DNA of 64,000 bases from contig JAVHZZ010000003.1 of assembly GCA_036250195.1 (NCBI GenBank), positions 295,707,565 to 295,771,564 of the forward strand, written 5' to 3'. Each line of letters opens with the position of its first letter. The first letter of the stretch is position 1. Both the position numbers and the translations under genes were made by a program. The stretch comes from Mixophyes australis. Its lineage: Eukaryota > Chordata > Amphibia > Anura > Limnodynastidae. This document shows positions 10,009 through 21,535 of this stretch, in pieces. The notes beneath the pieces are model-generated. The model did no database searches and was not told the DNA's origin. It worked only from the letters and a program-made list of their open reading frames with translations.

Positions 10009-10800
10009 ATGAGTGGACAGGATGAACCTTCTGCCCGATATCTCCTGCTTCATCTGGTTCAAAGAGTCGACCAGCAGGAATCCAATCTAGCCCAGCTTTT
10101 ACAATGCATCCAGGGGGCAGTCTCCCGGTTAGATTCTCTTTATTGCTCTCTTCCCACATGCCGAGCCTCACCAGCCATGACAGTGACCTCCTCTGTTGCC
10201 ACCACTACTGCCAGTTTCTTCTTGTTCCAGAGGTCATCACATTCCGCCCCCAGAGAAGTATGTTGGCGACCCTAAGAAATGCAGCAGATTCCTTAATCAA
10301 TGTGCAATTCAGTTACAACTTGAACCTGAGAAGTTTGCGTCTGAAAGGACCAAGGTGGCTTTTATCATTTCTCTCCTCTCCGGTCAAGCTCTCGCCTGCG
10401 CCTCCACCCTCTGGGAACAGGACAATGTCATGCTGCAGAATTCCACTATCTTGATTGAGAACTTTCGCAAGGATTTTGATGAACCTGACAGTGTTTCATC
10501 AGCCATCTTCAGTCTGCTGGCTCTTCATCAGGGTACCCTTACTACAGGTCAGTATACTGTACAGTTTTGAACCCTGGCCTCGGAACTTAAGTAAAACAAT
10601 GAGGCCCATATAGCCAACTTCTGTATCAAGCTGGATATCCATCATAGGGAGCATACTCAGGAAAAGGAACAGACCCCGTCGTTCGTCTCCTCATGCCCCG
10701 CATTCAATCGCCTACTCCAGTCCTGAGGAACCTATGCAGATAGGCTGTTCTCACCTCACTCAAGAAGAATGGTATAGGCGCATAAAGAACCACCTGTAAC
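10009..10800 (+). pseudogene. Gag of chromovirus 1, truncated
   Basis: Start codon 16 bases after the LTR gives MSGQDEPSARYLLLHLVQRV, with a coiled-coil-like N-terminus as in the gag at 43.4 kb. After a frame change near 10230 the conserved capsid block follows: PPPEKYVGDPKKC, VAFIISLLSGQALACASTLW, FRKDFDEP. It ends near 10795 in HLTQEEWYRRIKNHL, the segment that in relatives immediately precedes the CCHC zinc knuckle. The knuckle itself is lost to the insertion. In a live element Gag forms the particle around the RNA. Confidence 0.85.
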
Positions 10801-12164
10801 TCTTGTCGAAGTCGTATAATTGGATGAACGAAAAGTATATTGGTTAATATTGTTTTATCGTGTTATTGCACTCAGCATGCCACGCTACACGGGGCATGGC
10901 ACTATCACGCGGTAAAATACGCACACACTCGCACTACAACATTTGGTTATTTATATATTTCATATTTATTAAAGGTTCCAATCCACATTCATTTATTAGT
11001 AAAATGTATTAGATTGTATATTTATTTATATATAATACTGTAGTAAAGGTTTTTATGGTTCAGGTGTTTTAAAAGATAAAGAGTTTGGTCTCATATTAAA
11101 GCTTATTTCACCAGCATTAACCCGGTGTGGACGGAATAGCGATCACATCTAGCGATCGCAAGATACAAGCAATATGAGATTAATGCTCTTAAATACTTTT
11201 ATGTGGGTCAGTTTGAACTGGTCATTCAGAGTCAAATCATGGGAACAATAGGGTGGGAGATGTTCCCCTCACCCTTTGTAAGGATCAAATGAACTGACCT
11301 ATAACTTGCAAGGAACTGGAATGCCATCAAGCCTGGACCAATGAAGACCTCACTAAGAGTTGTAATCTGTACAACTATATACAAGCATGTTGGCTTTTGT
11401 TAGCTTCTTTTTGAAACTGGACATGTGACCGCATGGCTGCAGTCATTGAACCTGAATGAAACCTAGGAAGATGTAATGTATTCGGTGTTTTCATACTTTC
11501 CTGTTTTAATGTAACATCTTTAATAGGTATCATGTATCGGCTATATTGTACTGTATTGTACTTATTTATTGAACTGCTAAACAAATTGCTTTTGCTAAAT
11601 AAATTGCTTGTGCTTCGGAAACACAATACAATCACTTGGGCAATGCTTATTTTAAACGATAGAATTACTTTAATAATTTGTGGGCTCTAAAAGGCACTAC
11701 ATTGCTCAAAGATTCACAAAACTGCTGGATTTTGGTTTACCAAATAAAGGATGGAATGAGAACGTATGCCTTTATATCATCTAGTGTTGCTAAATCGAAT
11801 ATCCGCTTTGTGCAATCTATGGGGTGCTAGTGAGAATCTAGGGACAAGAAGAAAAAACAACTGTTTCTTTTTCATGTCATTTTGCGATTTAAATGTGGTT
11901 TGTTTGCATTGCATAGCGTATGTGTTCCTGCATTAAGAATGTGAACTTACGTTATTGTTACCACGTGTTTAAACAATCATGTTCATAGTCTGTTATATAT
12001 GTATAGTATAATCAGTTGTTAAAGCCTCTGAAAAAAAAAAATATTACCATTGTTTGGGAAATCTATTTTCTGTACAGAAAACAAAAGGTTGTGTGTGTGT
12101 ATGTGAATGTTATGCATAAAGACAAAAGTATACTGGTAACGGAATATAGGTTTTTGCACGTGCG

Positions 12165-12590
12165 CGTAATACTAATCACAATGTTTACTGATAACCAGTT
12201 TGAGCGGTGCGATTCGACCGCATGGTAAGGCCGTGATTGAGTATTGGGAGGGCAGCATGGAACTGTTGAAAATTGATAGCGCTTTGGTTCAGGTGTGTCT
12301 GACGGGGCACGTTAAAAAGGTGACCTGACAACAAAGGTTCTGTTCTAAGTGTGAACAGGATATAAAGAAACCTTTGTGTGAGTGGTGTTCTGTTCTATCA
12401 AAGAGCAGGGGATAATGAGACACCACAGAGTATACATGGCAGGTATACTCGAAGAGAAAATAACAGGTTTTCGCGGCATTCCCAATAGTAATCGCAAAGC
12501 TTACTGATAGTTAGTATCTGTAAGCAGTGCGATCGGACCGCATGGTTGATTTAGTGCAGCCGTGATTGTGACTTGGGAGATGTGGGAGGA
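12165..12590 (+). repeat. Diverged ~100-bp direct repeat
   Basis: 12170-12260 and about 12485-12580 share ordered words: tttactgata / cttactgata, gcggtgcgattcgaccgcatgg / gcagtgcgatcggaccgcatgg, ccgtgattg, then tgggag. Offset is about 315-320 bases. It may be a duplicated leader of the host insertion. Confidence 0.6.
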
Positions 12591-12718
12591 AATACGCTGC
12601 AACCACTGATATTCTTGATTTATATTGGTTGCTAACAGTGGTAAAGTACTCAAACTAGGAAAGGCATTGATATTTTTAAGGGGACGTACCTGTTGCAATA
12701 GTCCAGGGCCAAGAAGTC

Positions 12719-12985
12719 ATGGCCAGTTGTGTGCTGCCTAATGAATGGCCGGTTGGTTCGGCAAAGTATGTTATGTATAATAAATATGGTGCGTATGCAA
12801 CGGCATACTGCGACAAATGGATCAAGATGACCCGGGATTGTGTGAAACCTTTCCCAAACATAGGTAGTTTTGACTCAGAGGTGTTAAATAATGTTAGAGA
12901 TAAAGTGTGGTTGATTAAATCAACAAAAATGAAAATTGAACATGATGATTGTTTGAAATTGTGGCAACTAGAGGGGAACACATAG
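12719..12985 (+). CDS. Unidentified 88-aa frame, possibly a retroviral gag N-terminus
   Basis: Starts ATG GCC AGT with G after the start codon. The protein has four Trp, four Cys and no low-complexity run (MASCVLPNEWPVGSAKYV at the N-terminus, EHDDCLKLWQLEGNT at the end). It lies about 1 kb downstream of LTR-like sequence, where a gag start would be expected, and its composition is protein-like, unlike most small frames here. I do not recognise a family. It could equally be a chance frame. Confidence 0.3.
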   Translation: MASCVLPNEWPVGSAKYVMYNKYGAYATAYCDKWIKMTRDCVKPFPNIGSFDSEVLNNVRDKVWLIKSTKMKIEHDDCLKLWQLEGNT

Positions 12986-15108
12986 CAAGGCAGCGGGTGC
13001 ACAGCGAAAGTAGGCGTGGCAAAAAGTGCGTGATTAGCGGAAGCAAGCGTTGTCAAGCGAAGAGAAGCGAGCGCAAGGCAGGAAAGTATAAAACACCGAA
13101 TACAATTTAAATAAAACAAACAACTTATAAAAATAGCAAATGTAACTATCTGTGTAACTATTCAGGTTTAAAAGCTGAGTAACTTAAATGTATATTTTTT
13201 ATTTTTTTATTTTTTGTGTATGGTGGGTGTGATTGAATTTAGGAAAATAACGCTGCAATAGATTAAAAAAAAAAAAAGACCAAGTTTTTCAAACAGTCTG
13301 AAGAAACTTTTTTTTATTCCATGCATAAAGTACAGCCAGGGAAAAGAAGTGTAACAAAAGAAATGTGTTGTGTCTATGCAAATGGCTTAGATTCAGGAAT
13401 CCTAGAAAAAAAAAATCAGGATTCACATGTAGGTGAAAGATATCCAAAATGGTCTTAGTTAATTGACCCTGACTGTAATGAGGCTATATAGCCTTAGAAC
13501 AATACACAAAAGACTGGAGATAGGGTTGCTAAGGAGTTCTTCTGTAATGAATGAAGAGACAGAGAGTTTTGTTTTTTGGTTTGTTTTTTTTATGTTGTGT
13601 TGTGCTTAGGTCCCTGTCACAAGTCGATGATAAGGATTGAAAGCAAAAAGAAATATCATGTTTGTTTGTTTTTTTTTGTTATTTGAAACTGACTATATTG
13701 TGTTTCTCTTTTTGTGGGTAAGGACAAAGAAAGAAGTACATATACTTAGCTATTATGGGGATTACGAAAGAAGTACAAAGCTTTCCCTTGAAAGACAAAT
13801 TAACAATAATTTATTTGGCTGAGATTCATTATTTAAAATGAAGTGTGCACATACTTCGCTCTAATGTTGTTTTATGTATTTCAGGAGGACACACATGAGA
13901 GATATAAAGTATGTGTCACAATGGGTAAACTTTGTACTTCTCCATTATAGTCACGAGATACTGAGTTCCATATGAGCTAATGACGGACGACACTGGATTG
14001 CACGCTTGACGTAAGACCCCCTAGTTAAGTATGGGGAGGGGTCATAGTTTAGCGAATAGTTAAGGGGATTAGTGGAATAAATACAGCCATTTTCCCATAG
14101 TGTCCAATCCAGCTGTCATGTTTGCTGTAAAATCTCCCTTTCTGCATGTCTATTTGTTTTCAAACCCTTGTATTGAAATCTTTGTATTCTTATTATTCGT
14201 TGCTCTCCTATTTTCTCATTCTTTACATCTATGCTAGTATCTCTCTCTCTTGTCTTGTATAGAGATACAAAAGACGTAGACACAGTCTTCTTAAATGGGG
14301 CTAAGACTTTTTTTGACATAAGCCAAACTCAGGGATATACACACTAGATTGACATGAATTACAGAAACAGTTAGGTGTTTGGTGTTATGTGTATAGAAGC
14401 TGCTAATGTTAAGCAGAAATTTTTTTTGTGTGGAAATACGATTCATGTTTTATAGATTGCATATCTGTTTAGTTTTTTTGTGTTTCGTGCCTCCTGTACA
14501 AAAATGTGGCTTTAAATGAATGCACAAAGGGTGGGGAGGACAGGAGATTGCTGGAGGTTAGACATACAGATATGCATCTCTGTGTAGAACATTGGAGTAG
14601 GATTTTTGCCACAAGATACGACATAATGTGAAACCCTAGAAAATGTAGAATTTTCGTGTTTTATAATTTTTCACTGTTAGACAGACATGTACTGGATACT
14701 GTTATATTTTGAAGAAAGTGTTATAGAAATAGACCCCTTTGCCCTTCTCACTTAGTCAAGTAGCTGGTTGTGGGGTACTGAAAATGGCATGTGAGTTGAC
14801 AGAGGGAAAATCGATTGATATACATTGGTCTTCAGCATTTTTCTAGTCTAGGGGGCGACGTTGAGGTAACTGAAAAATCTTTTTATAGCAATACCAGCAC
14901 ATGAGTTGGACACTACTTAGAGGACTTTATACAGTGACACAGTTACCAACTGAAGTAGCTGCTAGTAAAGTCCACACTTACACACACGACTATACATGGC
15001 TGTCACACCAGGGCGAACATAGCTGTCAAATAGACAGCAGGGTTTTATGTGACAGCTGACAAATTTATGTTTTGTTTTGTTTTTCGTATTGTTTTAAAAT
15101 GTGAACAA

Positions 15109-15127
15109 ACACACACACACACACACA
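15109..15127. repeat. (CA)n microsatellite
   Basis: Uninterrupted CA run, about 9 units. Confidence 0.9.
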
Positions 15128-15304
15128 TGCACGCATACACATATTAGTTAATATATGAAGATTTGTGTTGCCTGAAGAATAAACTGTCTGGAAGGTGAAG
15201 AGATGTGGCTAGGAGTCTGGCGGACCCTGGAGAGATGGACAAGGTAGACCAGTAGCTCCCAGAGTGTATCTTCCAGACCTAGCAGACCCACCATCTGCTT
15301 CCTC

Positions 15305-15760
15305 TCATATCGGAAAATTTTGAACGTATTCGTGGAGTACAGATCTATACCAAGTTGGTATAGAGGTGCTTATAATTTGATCGGCATCTGCCAATGCGAT
15401 GAATGGAAAACCGCTTTTAATACCAGAGATGGGCACTATGAGTAACTCGTAATGCTCTTCGGTCTCTGCAATGCCCTTCGGTCTCTGCAATGTCCCCGTG
15501 GTTTTCCACGTATTCATTAATGAAATCTTTCAGATCTCTTGTACCAGTAAGTAGTCGTCATTTTACATTTACATGACATCTTGATATTCTCCCAGGACTT
15601 TTCCTACCATCGGGAACATGTTAGAGAAGTCCTTTCCCACTTAGGCAAAAATCATCTGTACTGTAAGTTGAGAAGTGACTCTTTGAACTCCATCAAGTAC
15701 CCTTCCTGAGTTTTGTGGTCTCCAGTAGGGGTCTCCAAATGGACCTTAGGAAGGTAGAGG
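15305..15760 (+). pseudogene. Reverse transcriptase remnant of chromovirus 1
   Basis: From about 15310 the plus strand aligns with 45086-45400: RGAYNLI, DEWKTAFNTRDGHYE, a duplicated LFGLCNA stretch (cttcggtctctgcaatg twice, 15457-15491), FHVFINEI, then the thumb region. The N-terminal third is missing because of the 4.5 kb insertion. Frames are broken and no clear YxDD can be read. Confidence 0.7.
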
Positions 15761-16195
15761 CAATACAAACTGGCCCTAATCTATCAGGCTAAAATCCACT
15801 CAGCGCTTCATCAGTTTTAACAACTACTACTGACAATTTATTAAAGGATTCTCCACTTTTACTGATCCTATTACTTTGCTTACTCGCAAAGGAGGACAAG
15901 TCAAGACCTGGCTCCAGGAGGCGGTACTTGCCTTTAAGGCTGTTATGGAGGCCTTTCAGTTGCTCCTGTCTTGAAAAAACTCAACCAACACAAGTGTGGG
16001 GGCCATTCTTTCTCAGAAGAATTCCTCTGGTCTCTTCACCCCTTGTGGTTTCTTTTCCAGGAAATTGGGGATAGAGAACTCCTGGCCATCAAGGTCGCCA
16101 AAATTCTGGTCTTGACTAGACACTCCATCAAGACCCCTCCAGTCGGTCGGTTATGATGGGCCCATTACCTTAAATTTGCTGGTTATACCAGCAAT
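15760..16195 (+). pseudogene. RNase H remnant of chromovirus 1
   Basis: 15825-15965 reads FIKGFSTFTDPITLLTRKGG, WLQEAVLAFKAVMEAF, and then (other frame) NTSVGAILSQKNSSGLF, matching RNase H at 45564-45890. The stop after QLLLS is a point change or shift at about 15974. The later catalytic blocks are only partly readable. Confidence 0.7.
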
Positions 16196-16850
16196 AAAAA
16201 AAAATGCTCTTCTGTCTTGTCATTATTGATGGCCATCCTTAAGCTCTGATGTTCATAAATATGTTCATGCTTGTGGGGTCTGTAAAGAACAGAAAATTCT
16301 GAGGCAATCCCATTCCTCCTCCCTCTCCCTGTACCTGATTCTCCATGGTTTAGCACGTACTTCATCACAGATCTTCCTGACAGTCATGGCTATAATTCTA
16401 TTTGGGTAGTGGTCGACCGCTTTTCTAAATTGGCCCACTTTGTCCCTCTCAAGGGCTTACCCTCTGCTGATGAGTTTGCTCTTCTATTTATCAAAAACAA
16501 TTTTTGTGTGAGAATGTTGTTTTGCCAACCTTTTCTGACTTACCTGACTCCTCAGTACCCGTTATTCGGAACATGGTCCGCGATTTCTCCCAGATATGGT
16601 CCAAAGTACGAACCAAGCTCCAACATACCTTTGAACGGTACAAACTCTATACAGATCACCACTGTAAATATTTTCTGGTCCTCCACGTGGGTGACAAGGT
16701 GTGGTTATCTACCCACAAGTTTAAACTCAAAGTGCTATCCATGAAATTCGTACCTTGTTATGTTGGCCCCTTTTGCATTTCCCAAGTAATTAATGCAGTT
16801 ACCTATAAACTCCGATTATCTCCATCTCTCTGAGTGCATACCTCTTTCAC
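16195..16850 (+). pseudogene. Integrase remnant of chromovirus 1
   Basis: Zinc-finger second half (HACGVCKEQK) near 16265, then YNSIWVVVDRFSKLAHFVPL and GLPSADEFALLFIKN at 16390-16500, followed by a jump to the C-terminal part (FSQIWSKVRTKLQHTFERYK, VGDKVWLSTHKFKLKV, then the GPY/F-like YVGPFCISQVINAVTYKLRL). The central core with the second Asp and the Glu is deleted between about 16505 and 16555. Confidence 0.75.
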
Positions 16851-16895
16851 ATTTCTCATTTGAACCTCTTGTTCTTAATGAGTTTTCTAATAAAT

Positions 16896-16924
16896 CTCCT
16901 CCTCCTCCTCCTCCTCCTCCTCCT
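16896..16924 (+). repeat. (CCT)n microsatellite in the integrase-chromodomain linker
   Basis: About nine CCT/TCC triplets encoding a proline run in the integrase frame. The element's other copy (46.9 kb) lacks it, so the expansion arose in this copy or lineage. Confidence 0.9.
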
Positions 16925-16959
16925 ATCAAGTGTGTTCAAGGTCATGAATGTAAGGTGGA

Positions 16960-17102
16960 GTGCATCCTGAGGTGACATACTCTTCGAAGCAAGGTTCAGT
17001 TCTTGGTTCACTGGAGGGGTATGGCCCCGAAGTAAGATCCTGGGTCAATATGGAGGACCTCCATGTTTCTCGCCTTCTGGCCAACTTTCTGCTATTGTTT
17101 CT
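16960..17102 (+). pseudogene. Chromodomain at the end of pol
   Basis: Frames 16990-17095 read VQFLVHW-like residues then GYGPEVRSWVNMEDLHVSRL and LANF, the chromodomain signature (W..Y.....W.P...) at the integrase C-terminus of chromoviruses. In live elements it reads histone marks to target insertion. A polypurine tract follows at 17103-17118. Confidence 0.75.
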
Positions 17103-17118
17103 GAGAGAGGGGAGGGGA
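17103..17118 (+). other. Polypurine tract
   Basis: Purine-only gagagaggggagggga ending five bases before the 3' LTR start TGTCAGG; the plus-strand primer position. Confidence 0.75.
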
Positions 17119-17122
17119 GTAT

Positions 17123-17750
17123 TGTCAGGCGCTGTCTCCACAGTCACACTAGGTGCTGGGGATGGCCGACTGCCTCTTCTGTATGCTCGCATTCTTTTGC
17201 CTAGCAAATGCATGCACATGTAGGAGCTGAGTCCTGTTGCTAGGCAGCGGGATGGGATGCTCCCCAGCTCGTTTCTCACCAGTTAGCTGCACTTTTACCA
17301 CTGAAATGTGCTCTGCAAATCAGGGTTGACCTACCTGTATTTATAGAAAGCTCTGTCATCACTAGGGTGCCAGAGCATTGGATCAGTTCCTGCTCCAGCA
17401 GACCCCTTGTGCTACCTGATAACTGCTCCTTTGTTATTACCCCTGACCCGGCCTTTTCTATCAGCTTACCCTTTGGATCAAGTTTTGGCTCTCACCTGTT
17501 CATTTAGTTTGATGTCTGGCTTGTTTGACTATTCTTTGATCACCCTACTGTAACTCATTTACGGGCTGTTCTGACCTTTTGACTACTCCTGTTTACGCCC
17601 ATCATAGCGTGGGTCATTGTCACGGTGAACCGCGACCTGCGCTCCCTTCGCAGCCCATACTCCCATGAACACCAGGGGTGTATTATACTCCTCCCTGTAC
17701 AGCTGTGCTAATGCCAGCCAGTGGCCACTCCTATATCACTAAATGTAACA
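17123..17750 (+). mobile_element. 3' LTR of chromovirus 1
   Basis: Starts TGTCAGGCGCTGTC, ends AATGTAACA. Homologous to 9354-9993 and, at the 5' end, to the solo LTR at 26938 (TGTCAGGCGCCGTC). Confidence 0.85.
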
Positions 17751-18380
17751 GGTTCACACGGATTGATCTGACATTTGCCTTGTGAAGTGGACAACACACA
17801 GTAGCCAGTAGTGAGCAACCAGGTGGTGTAATGTTGTAAACTGACAATCAGACAGACATGGGTTAATATAAATAACAGACAGGCCATGGTCAGGAGTAGA
17901 GATTTAGATGCAGAATCAATTTGCAAGCCAAGAGTCAGAAATGGAGAAGACAGCAATTCCTATAAACAAGCCAGGGGCCAGGGTAAGTAGAGATGTAGAG
18001 ATGTAGATGCAGATCAGTTTAACAAGCAAAGAGACTGGAGTAGAGAAGACAGCAAAATCCTTTAAATAATCGCGGTTAAACATTGATTGCAGAATAGGTC
18101 AGGATACAAGGCACACTAGGTCAATCAGGAACTATCACCAGCATTGGTATGAAGCCAGAAGGAGGTTTTTAACGCCAGCAGCACCAATCAGAAATTGCAG
18201 TTTGATTAGCTGCATGAGTGTGGTAGGTGATTGCACACCTGAAGCTGCCAACATGAGAGCTGGATGAAGCTTGTAACTATTTACAAGCAACCAGCTGAAC
18301 CAGGAACTGCAGAAATGATCCTACACATGGTAGTAGCAGTAATTGCACAGCTCTGCTCAGTAGTGGCTCACACATCGCCC
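17751..18380 (-). mobile_element. Right part of the older minus-strand LTR
   Basis: Continues the LTR interrupted at 9353: a third ~86-bp unit (17772-17850), then a stretch with repeated agtagagat / caagccag words, then accaatcag...gcagtttgattagctg resembling 4970-5020 of the other minus-strand LTR. Right edge uncertain. Confidence 0.45.
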
Positions 18381-18719
18381 AGGGTAGCACACGGCCTACC
18401 ATTTATTTAAACCAGGCACCCCAAGTCAGCCGCCACCCAATAGGGAATGGTGGTAGTCAATATTGCGACTACTAAAATGCTGAATGTAGTAATTACCACA
18501 TGTCAAAAATGCAGACTTAATGAAATACTTACACACAACATTTCTGGCATGGTTCATATAATAGCAGACAGCCGAACAAGCCAGCACTGGGATGGTCGTT
18601 ACTTATAAGGGTGACAGTTACATTTCTGGTATTAAAGGGGCGATGCAAGGACACAGCGCCTATACCATGTGTAAGCTTTAGTAAAAAACAGTATACAGGT
18701 GCCAACTAGTACAGGATTA
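18381..18719. other. Unassigned sequence between LTR fragments
   Basis: No recognisable frame or repeat; may be the diverged 3' part of the LTR to its right or flanking DNA. Confidence 0.35.
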
Positions 18720-19252
18720 TGAACGTCCCGTAGCGCAGAGTAGCGGGGTGAAGAATCAGGCGTGGTCAGAAGCTGGTCGAGGTCTTGGGTCCGAAGCAGC
18801 AAACAAGGGGGATCCAGAAACGAAGCAAAGGTCAGGGCAACAGGCAAGAATCAAATCCAATAAACAGGGCCAAGGGTCATACACGAGAAATCCAACAGCA
18901 AAAAGGTTCAGAGCACAAGAGCAGGCAAGCACACAGAAACTGGAAACTATAACCGGCAGGGAGGCTAAGCCCTCCCTGCCTAATATACAGAGACTGGCCA
19001 ATAGGAAACAGGATACAGCCTGGGGTAAATCAGCCTCAGGGGCTGGTTAATTAATGAGGACTTCTAGAGTTGCGCACGCTGTCCTTAATGCCGGGACGCG
19101 GCGCTACCAGTTTGCAGTGTCAAGGCCGTTGTCTAGGCAATAGCTGTGGTGAAAACAGGAAGTGACGTCCCAGTCGACATGGAGACGGCCGGGACGCATC
19201 AAGCGGGCACAGTGAGTCGTGGCGGCTTGAGGCACCGCCGCGACTCATGACA
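18720..19252 (-). mobile_element. LTR fragment, sushi-type family
   Basis: On the minus strand it starts TGTCATGAGTCGCGGCGG at 19252 and continues with the shared LTR words (gccgtctccatgtcgac, tgggacgtcacttcctg, ttaggcagggagggctta, ccggttatagttt). It parallels the plus-strand LTR at 53468. Similarity fades below about 18720, before the expected 3' end, so it is truncated or a diverged solo LTR. Confidence 0.75.
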
Positions 19253-20640
19253 CTAATCTACAAATAGGTCAGAAACACCACCTTTATGCAAACCTGCCAT
19301 GACTCAAAGCCCACACCAGGTCAGTATATGATATACGCTTAGATTATTATATTGAAATTATGTTCTCGTTACCTGTTTTGTTTTTTATGTTCCATTAGTA
19401 TATTAAAGTTATTAACATAATAAAACCTTGTCCCTGCCCTCAGGACAGGTTCCTGACATGGATCATATGTAGAAATGTAAATACCGCTATGGATTCATGA
19501 GGCCCCATATTGAATTATAAATGCCATGGAACGAAGACTCCTCTTACCCAATTACGAATAGCCGTAAATCCAGACACCAGCACAGAACCCCCCAGGAAAA
19601 ATGAACAAGCCCATGTACCGACCACTGTAGAGCTGATCATGCACTGACAGATTTCCCCACAAGCAGTCATCCGAGCAACTCCCTTTATCGCGCCGTACAT
19701 CCATGATGACCAACTGCTAGCGCCAACCCTCAACCAGCTAACTGGAGCTCGCTAGCAGGACTTGTCCTGAAAATATGTCATTGAGGACTATTCACTGGTC
19801 AGGGGCCAAATCCGGATTGCAGAGAAGATGCTACAAGCAGTCAGGTAGAGCAAAAATGAAACATCCCAAGGACAAGGACGGGAATGGTAACCCTACATAA
19901 TATACACACAAATGTGATATAGGCCCCTGCAAAGACTATAATTGACAATGTACATATAAAGCCCCGCCTCAACCTATTTATATCTGTTCCCTCCTGTCTT
20001 GCAGTCTATACACCATAACATGGGTAACCCAAATCTCTGCAACCCCGTCCCTTCCCAAATACATCAGCACCGAACAAAAGCATAGTGCAATACATACGCA
20101 CATGCAAGATCATCCCACATATATCTAACACTGTATGCTATATGTAACATTATAATGCAACAACTGCTTACCCAGGAAAAAATATGCCCCTAAAGCCTGA
20201 GTATCTAATAAGTTCACACACACAATGTCAACCGTGAGAACAGAAGATATTTGCTGACACTCTACTCCAAATTGCAATAAACTCTTGAGAGAAAAAAATA
20301 TATATAGATACTACCATTAAAAAAAAATTAAATGGTGCATTCAAGGCAATGGGTCTATAAAAGCTGTAAAGGCAATATAAAATGACGTCCCAGAGCAGCC
20401 CGCTTCAAAAGCATCAGCCTGATACAGCAGACGTTAAGGCAAGCAGCTCTCTCATACTCCTGAAAGAACACATGGACATATCAGCACTAAGTAAAGCTCT
20501 TGAAGAACATTGCTGCCCAGACCAATCTTATAGACTAAGGCCTGAACCAGCTGTATATTCGCGGACCTGCAGCCCACAATAATAATAAAACATTGCTTAA
20601 TAGGGAGCGCTACCTCTGAGAGGTTGTTTTGGCAACGTGC
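19253..20640. other. No recognised feature
   Basis: Mixed-composition sequence with only short unrecognised frames. A frame at 20382-20582 and one at 19515-19733 look like chance. Confidence 0.45.
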
Positions 20641-20900
20641 CATGGCATCAGGGCTGGATTTAGACCTCACGGGTCCCTAGGCAAGATACTGGTTTTGGGG
20701 CCCCCTCCCTAAAACAATCCATAGCACTATATTTTTTAGTATAGCATATACCCCTATAGTTGAGTGGTAGGTTAAGCTATGTGCCACCATTGCGAGGCGG
20801 GACACCATCAAAGGGGGCGTGGCTTGCATTGTTTGGGGCGCACCTAGCAGGTAAATAGAGCTAGACCACCATCCTACATAAAAAACCCTGCATTGCTGTG
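20641..20900. repeat. Dispersed repeat with gggccccc core
   Basis: The words ctaggcaagatactggttttggggccccc and ccaccattgcgaggcggg recall 31495-31560 (ggttttgggcccccaccc, caatggg) and, more weakly, 63675-63740. This suggests a common interspersed family of unknown class. Confidence 0.4.
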
Positions 20901-21275
20901 TACACAATTGGCAGAAGTGTGCAGCGCCCTCTTGTCAGAGCATGATATATGTCACAGCAGTCCTGACTTTCAGGACAGTGGGACAGTGACCTAAAAGCAG
21001 CATTTTTAGTGAATGATATGTAATTTCAATTATTTTTTGTTTTTGCAAATATTTATTTTGTGCTGTAACTGAATCTTGTAGAAGAGTCTGCTGTTGTATT
21101 ACTACTATCTGTATTTGTAAGTAAATCATATTTCCAAGTGATATTACAATACTACTGTCTTGGACCTTGCAGAATTCATTTAAAGAAGAACTTCACTCAC
21201 TGCTAAAGAACTTCCTACCCAGTACATATGTTTCAAATAACATGTACATCACACTGCTCCCCTTCATCACTGTGC
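20901..21275. other. No recognised feature
   Basis: AT-rich, no protein-like frame, no clear repeat. Confidence 0.4.
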
Positions 21276-21535
21276 GCCTGCATCACACTGTGCCCTCTCA
21301 TCACACTGTGCCCTCCTTCATCATTACACTGTACCCCTTCATAATCACACTGTGCCCTCCTTTATCATTACACTATGCCACTCATAATTTTGTTCCCCTT
21401 CTCTTCCTTCCCTCACACACACTGTGCCCAATTTTGCTCCCCTTCTCTTCTTTACTTTCCCTCACACACTGTGCCCAATTTTGCTCCCCTTCGCTTCTTT
21501 ACTTTTCCTCACACTGTGCCCAATTTAGCCAATTT
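21276..21535. repeat. Degenerate tandem array, ttcatcacactgtgccc type
   Basis: Repeated words cacactgtgccc at 21283, 21302, 21346, 21420, 21463 and 21511, with two near-identical ~45-bp units (cacactgtgcccaattttgctccccttc) at 21420-21510. Its complement, ggcacagtgtgatgaagggg, is close to the unit of the array at 45911-46674, so the two loci probably share an origin. Confidence 0.7.

Larger units (their letters stand above)
10800..15300. mobile_element. Unidentified 4.5 kb insertion inside the chromovirus
   Basis: Chromovirus coding stops just before the gag zinc knuckle (about 10798) and resumes inside RT (about 15310). So 4.5 kb of foreign DNA has replaced the zinc knuckle, protease and RT start. 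The insertion has LTR-like or U3/R-like sequence at its left (for example ataaattgcttgtgcttcgg near 11598), a ~100-bp diverged direct repeat, one 88-aa frame (12719-12985) and AT-rich filler. I could not find a matching second LTR or recognise pol. An old endogenous retrovirus is possible but unproven. Confidence 0.5.
9354..17750 (+). mobile_element. Chromovirus (sushi-type Ty3/Gypsy), two LTRs, disrupted
   Basis: LTRs at 9354-9993 and 17123-17750 align along their length. Between them: self-priming site, gag, an unidentified 4.5 kb insertion replacing gag end to RT start, RT remnant, RNase H, integrase, chromodomain and polypurine tract. The Gag wording (PPPEKYVGDPKKCSRFLNQC) is of the sushi-ichi type, the family from which the mammalian PEG10/RTL genes derive. 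The two LTRs differ at many positions and by several indels, so the insertion is old. Flanking 5-bp duplications could not be read because the target is itself a tandem repeat. Confidence 0.85.
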
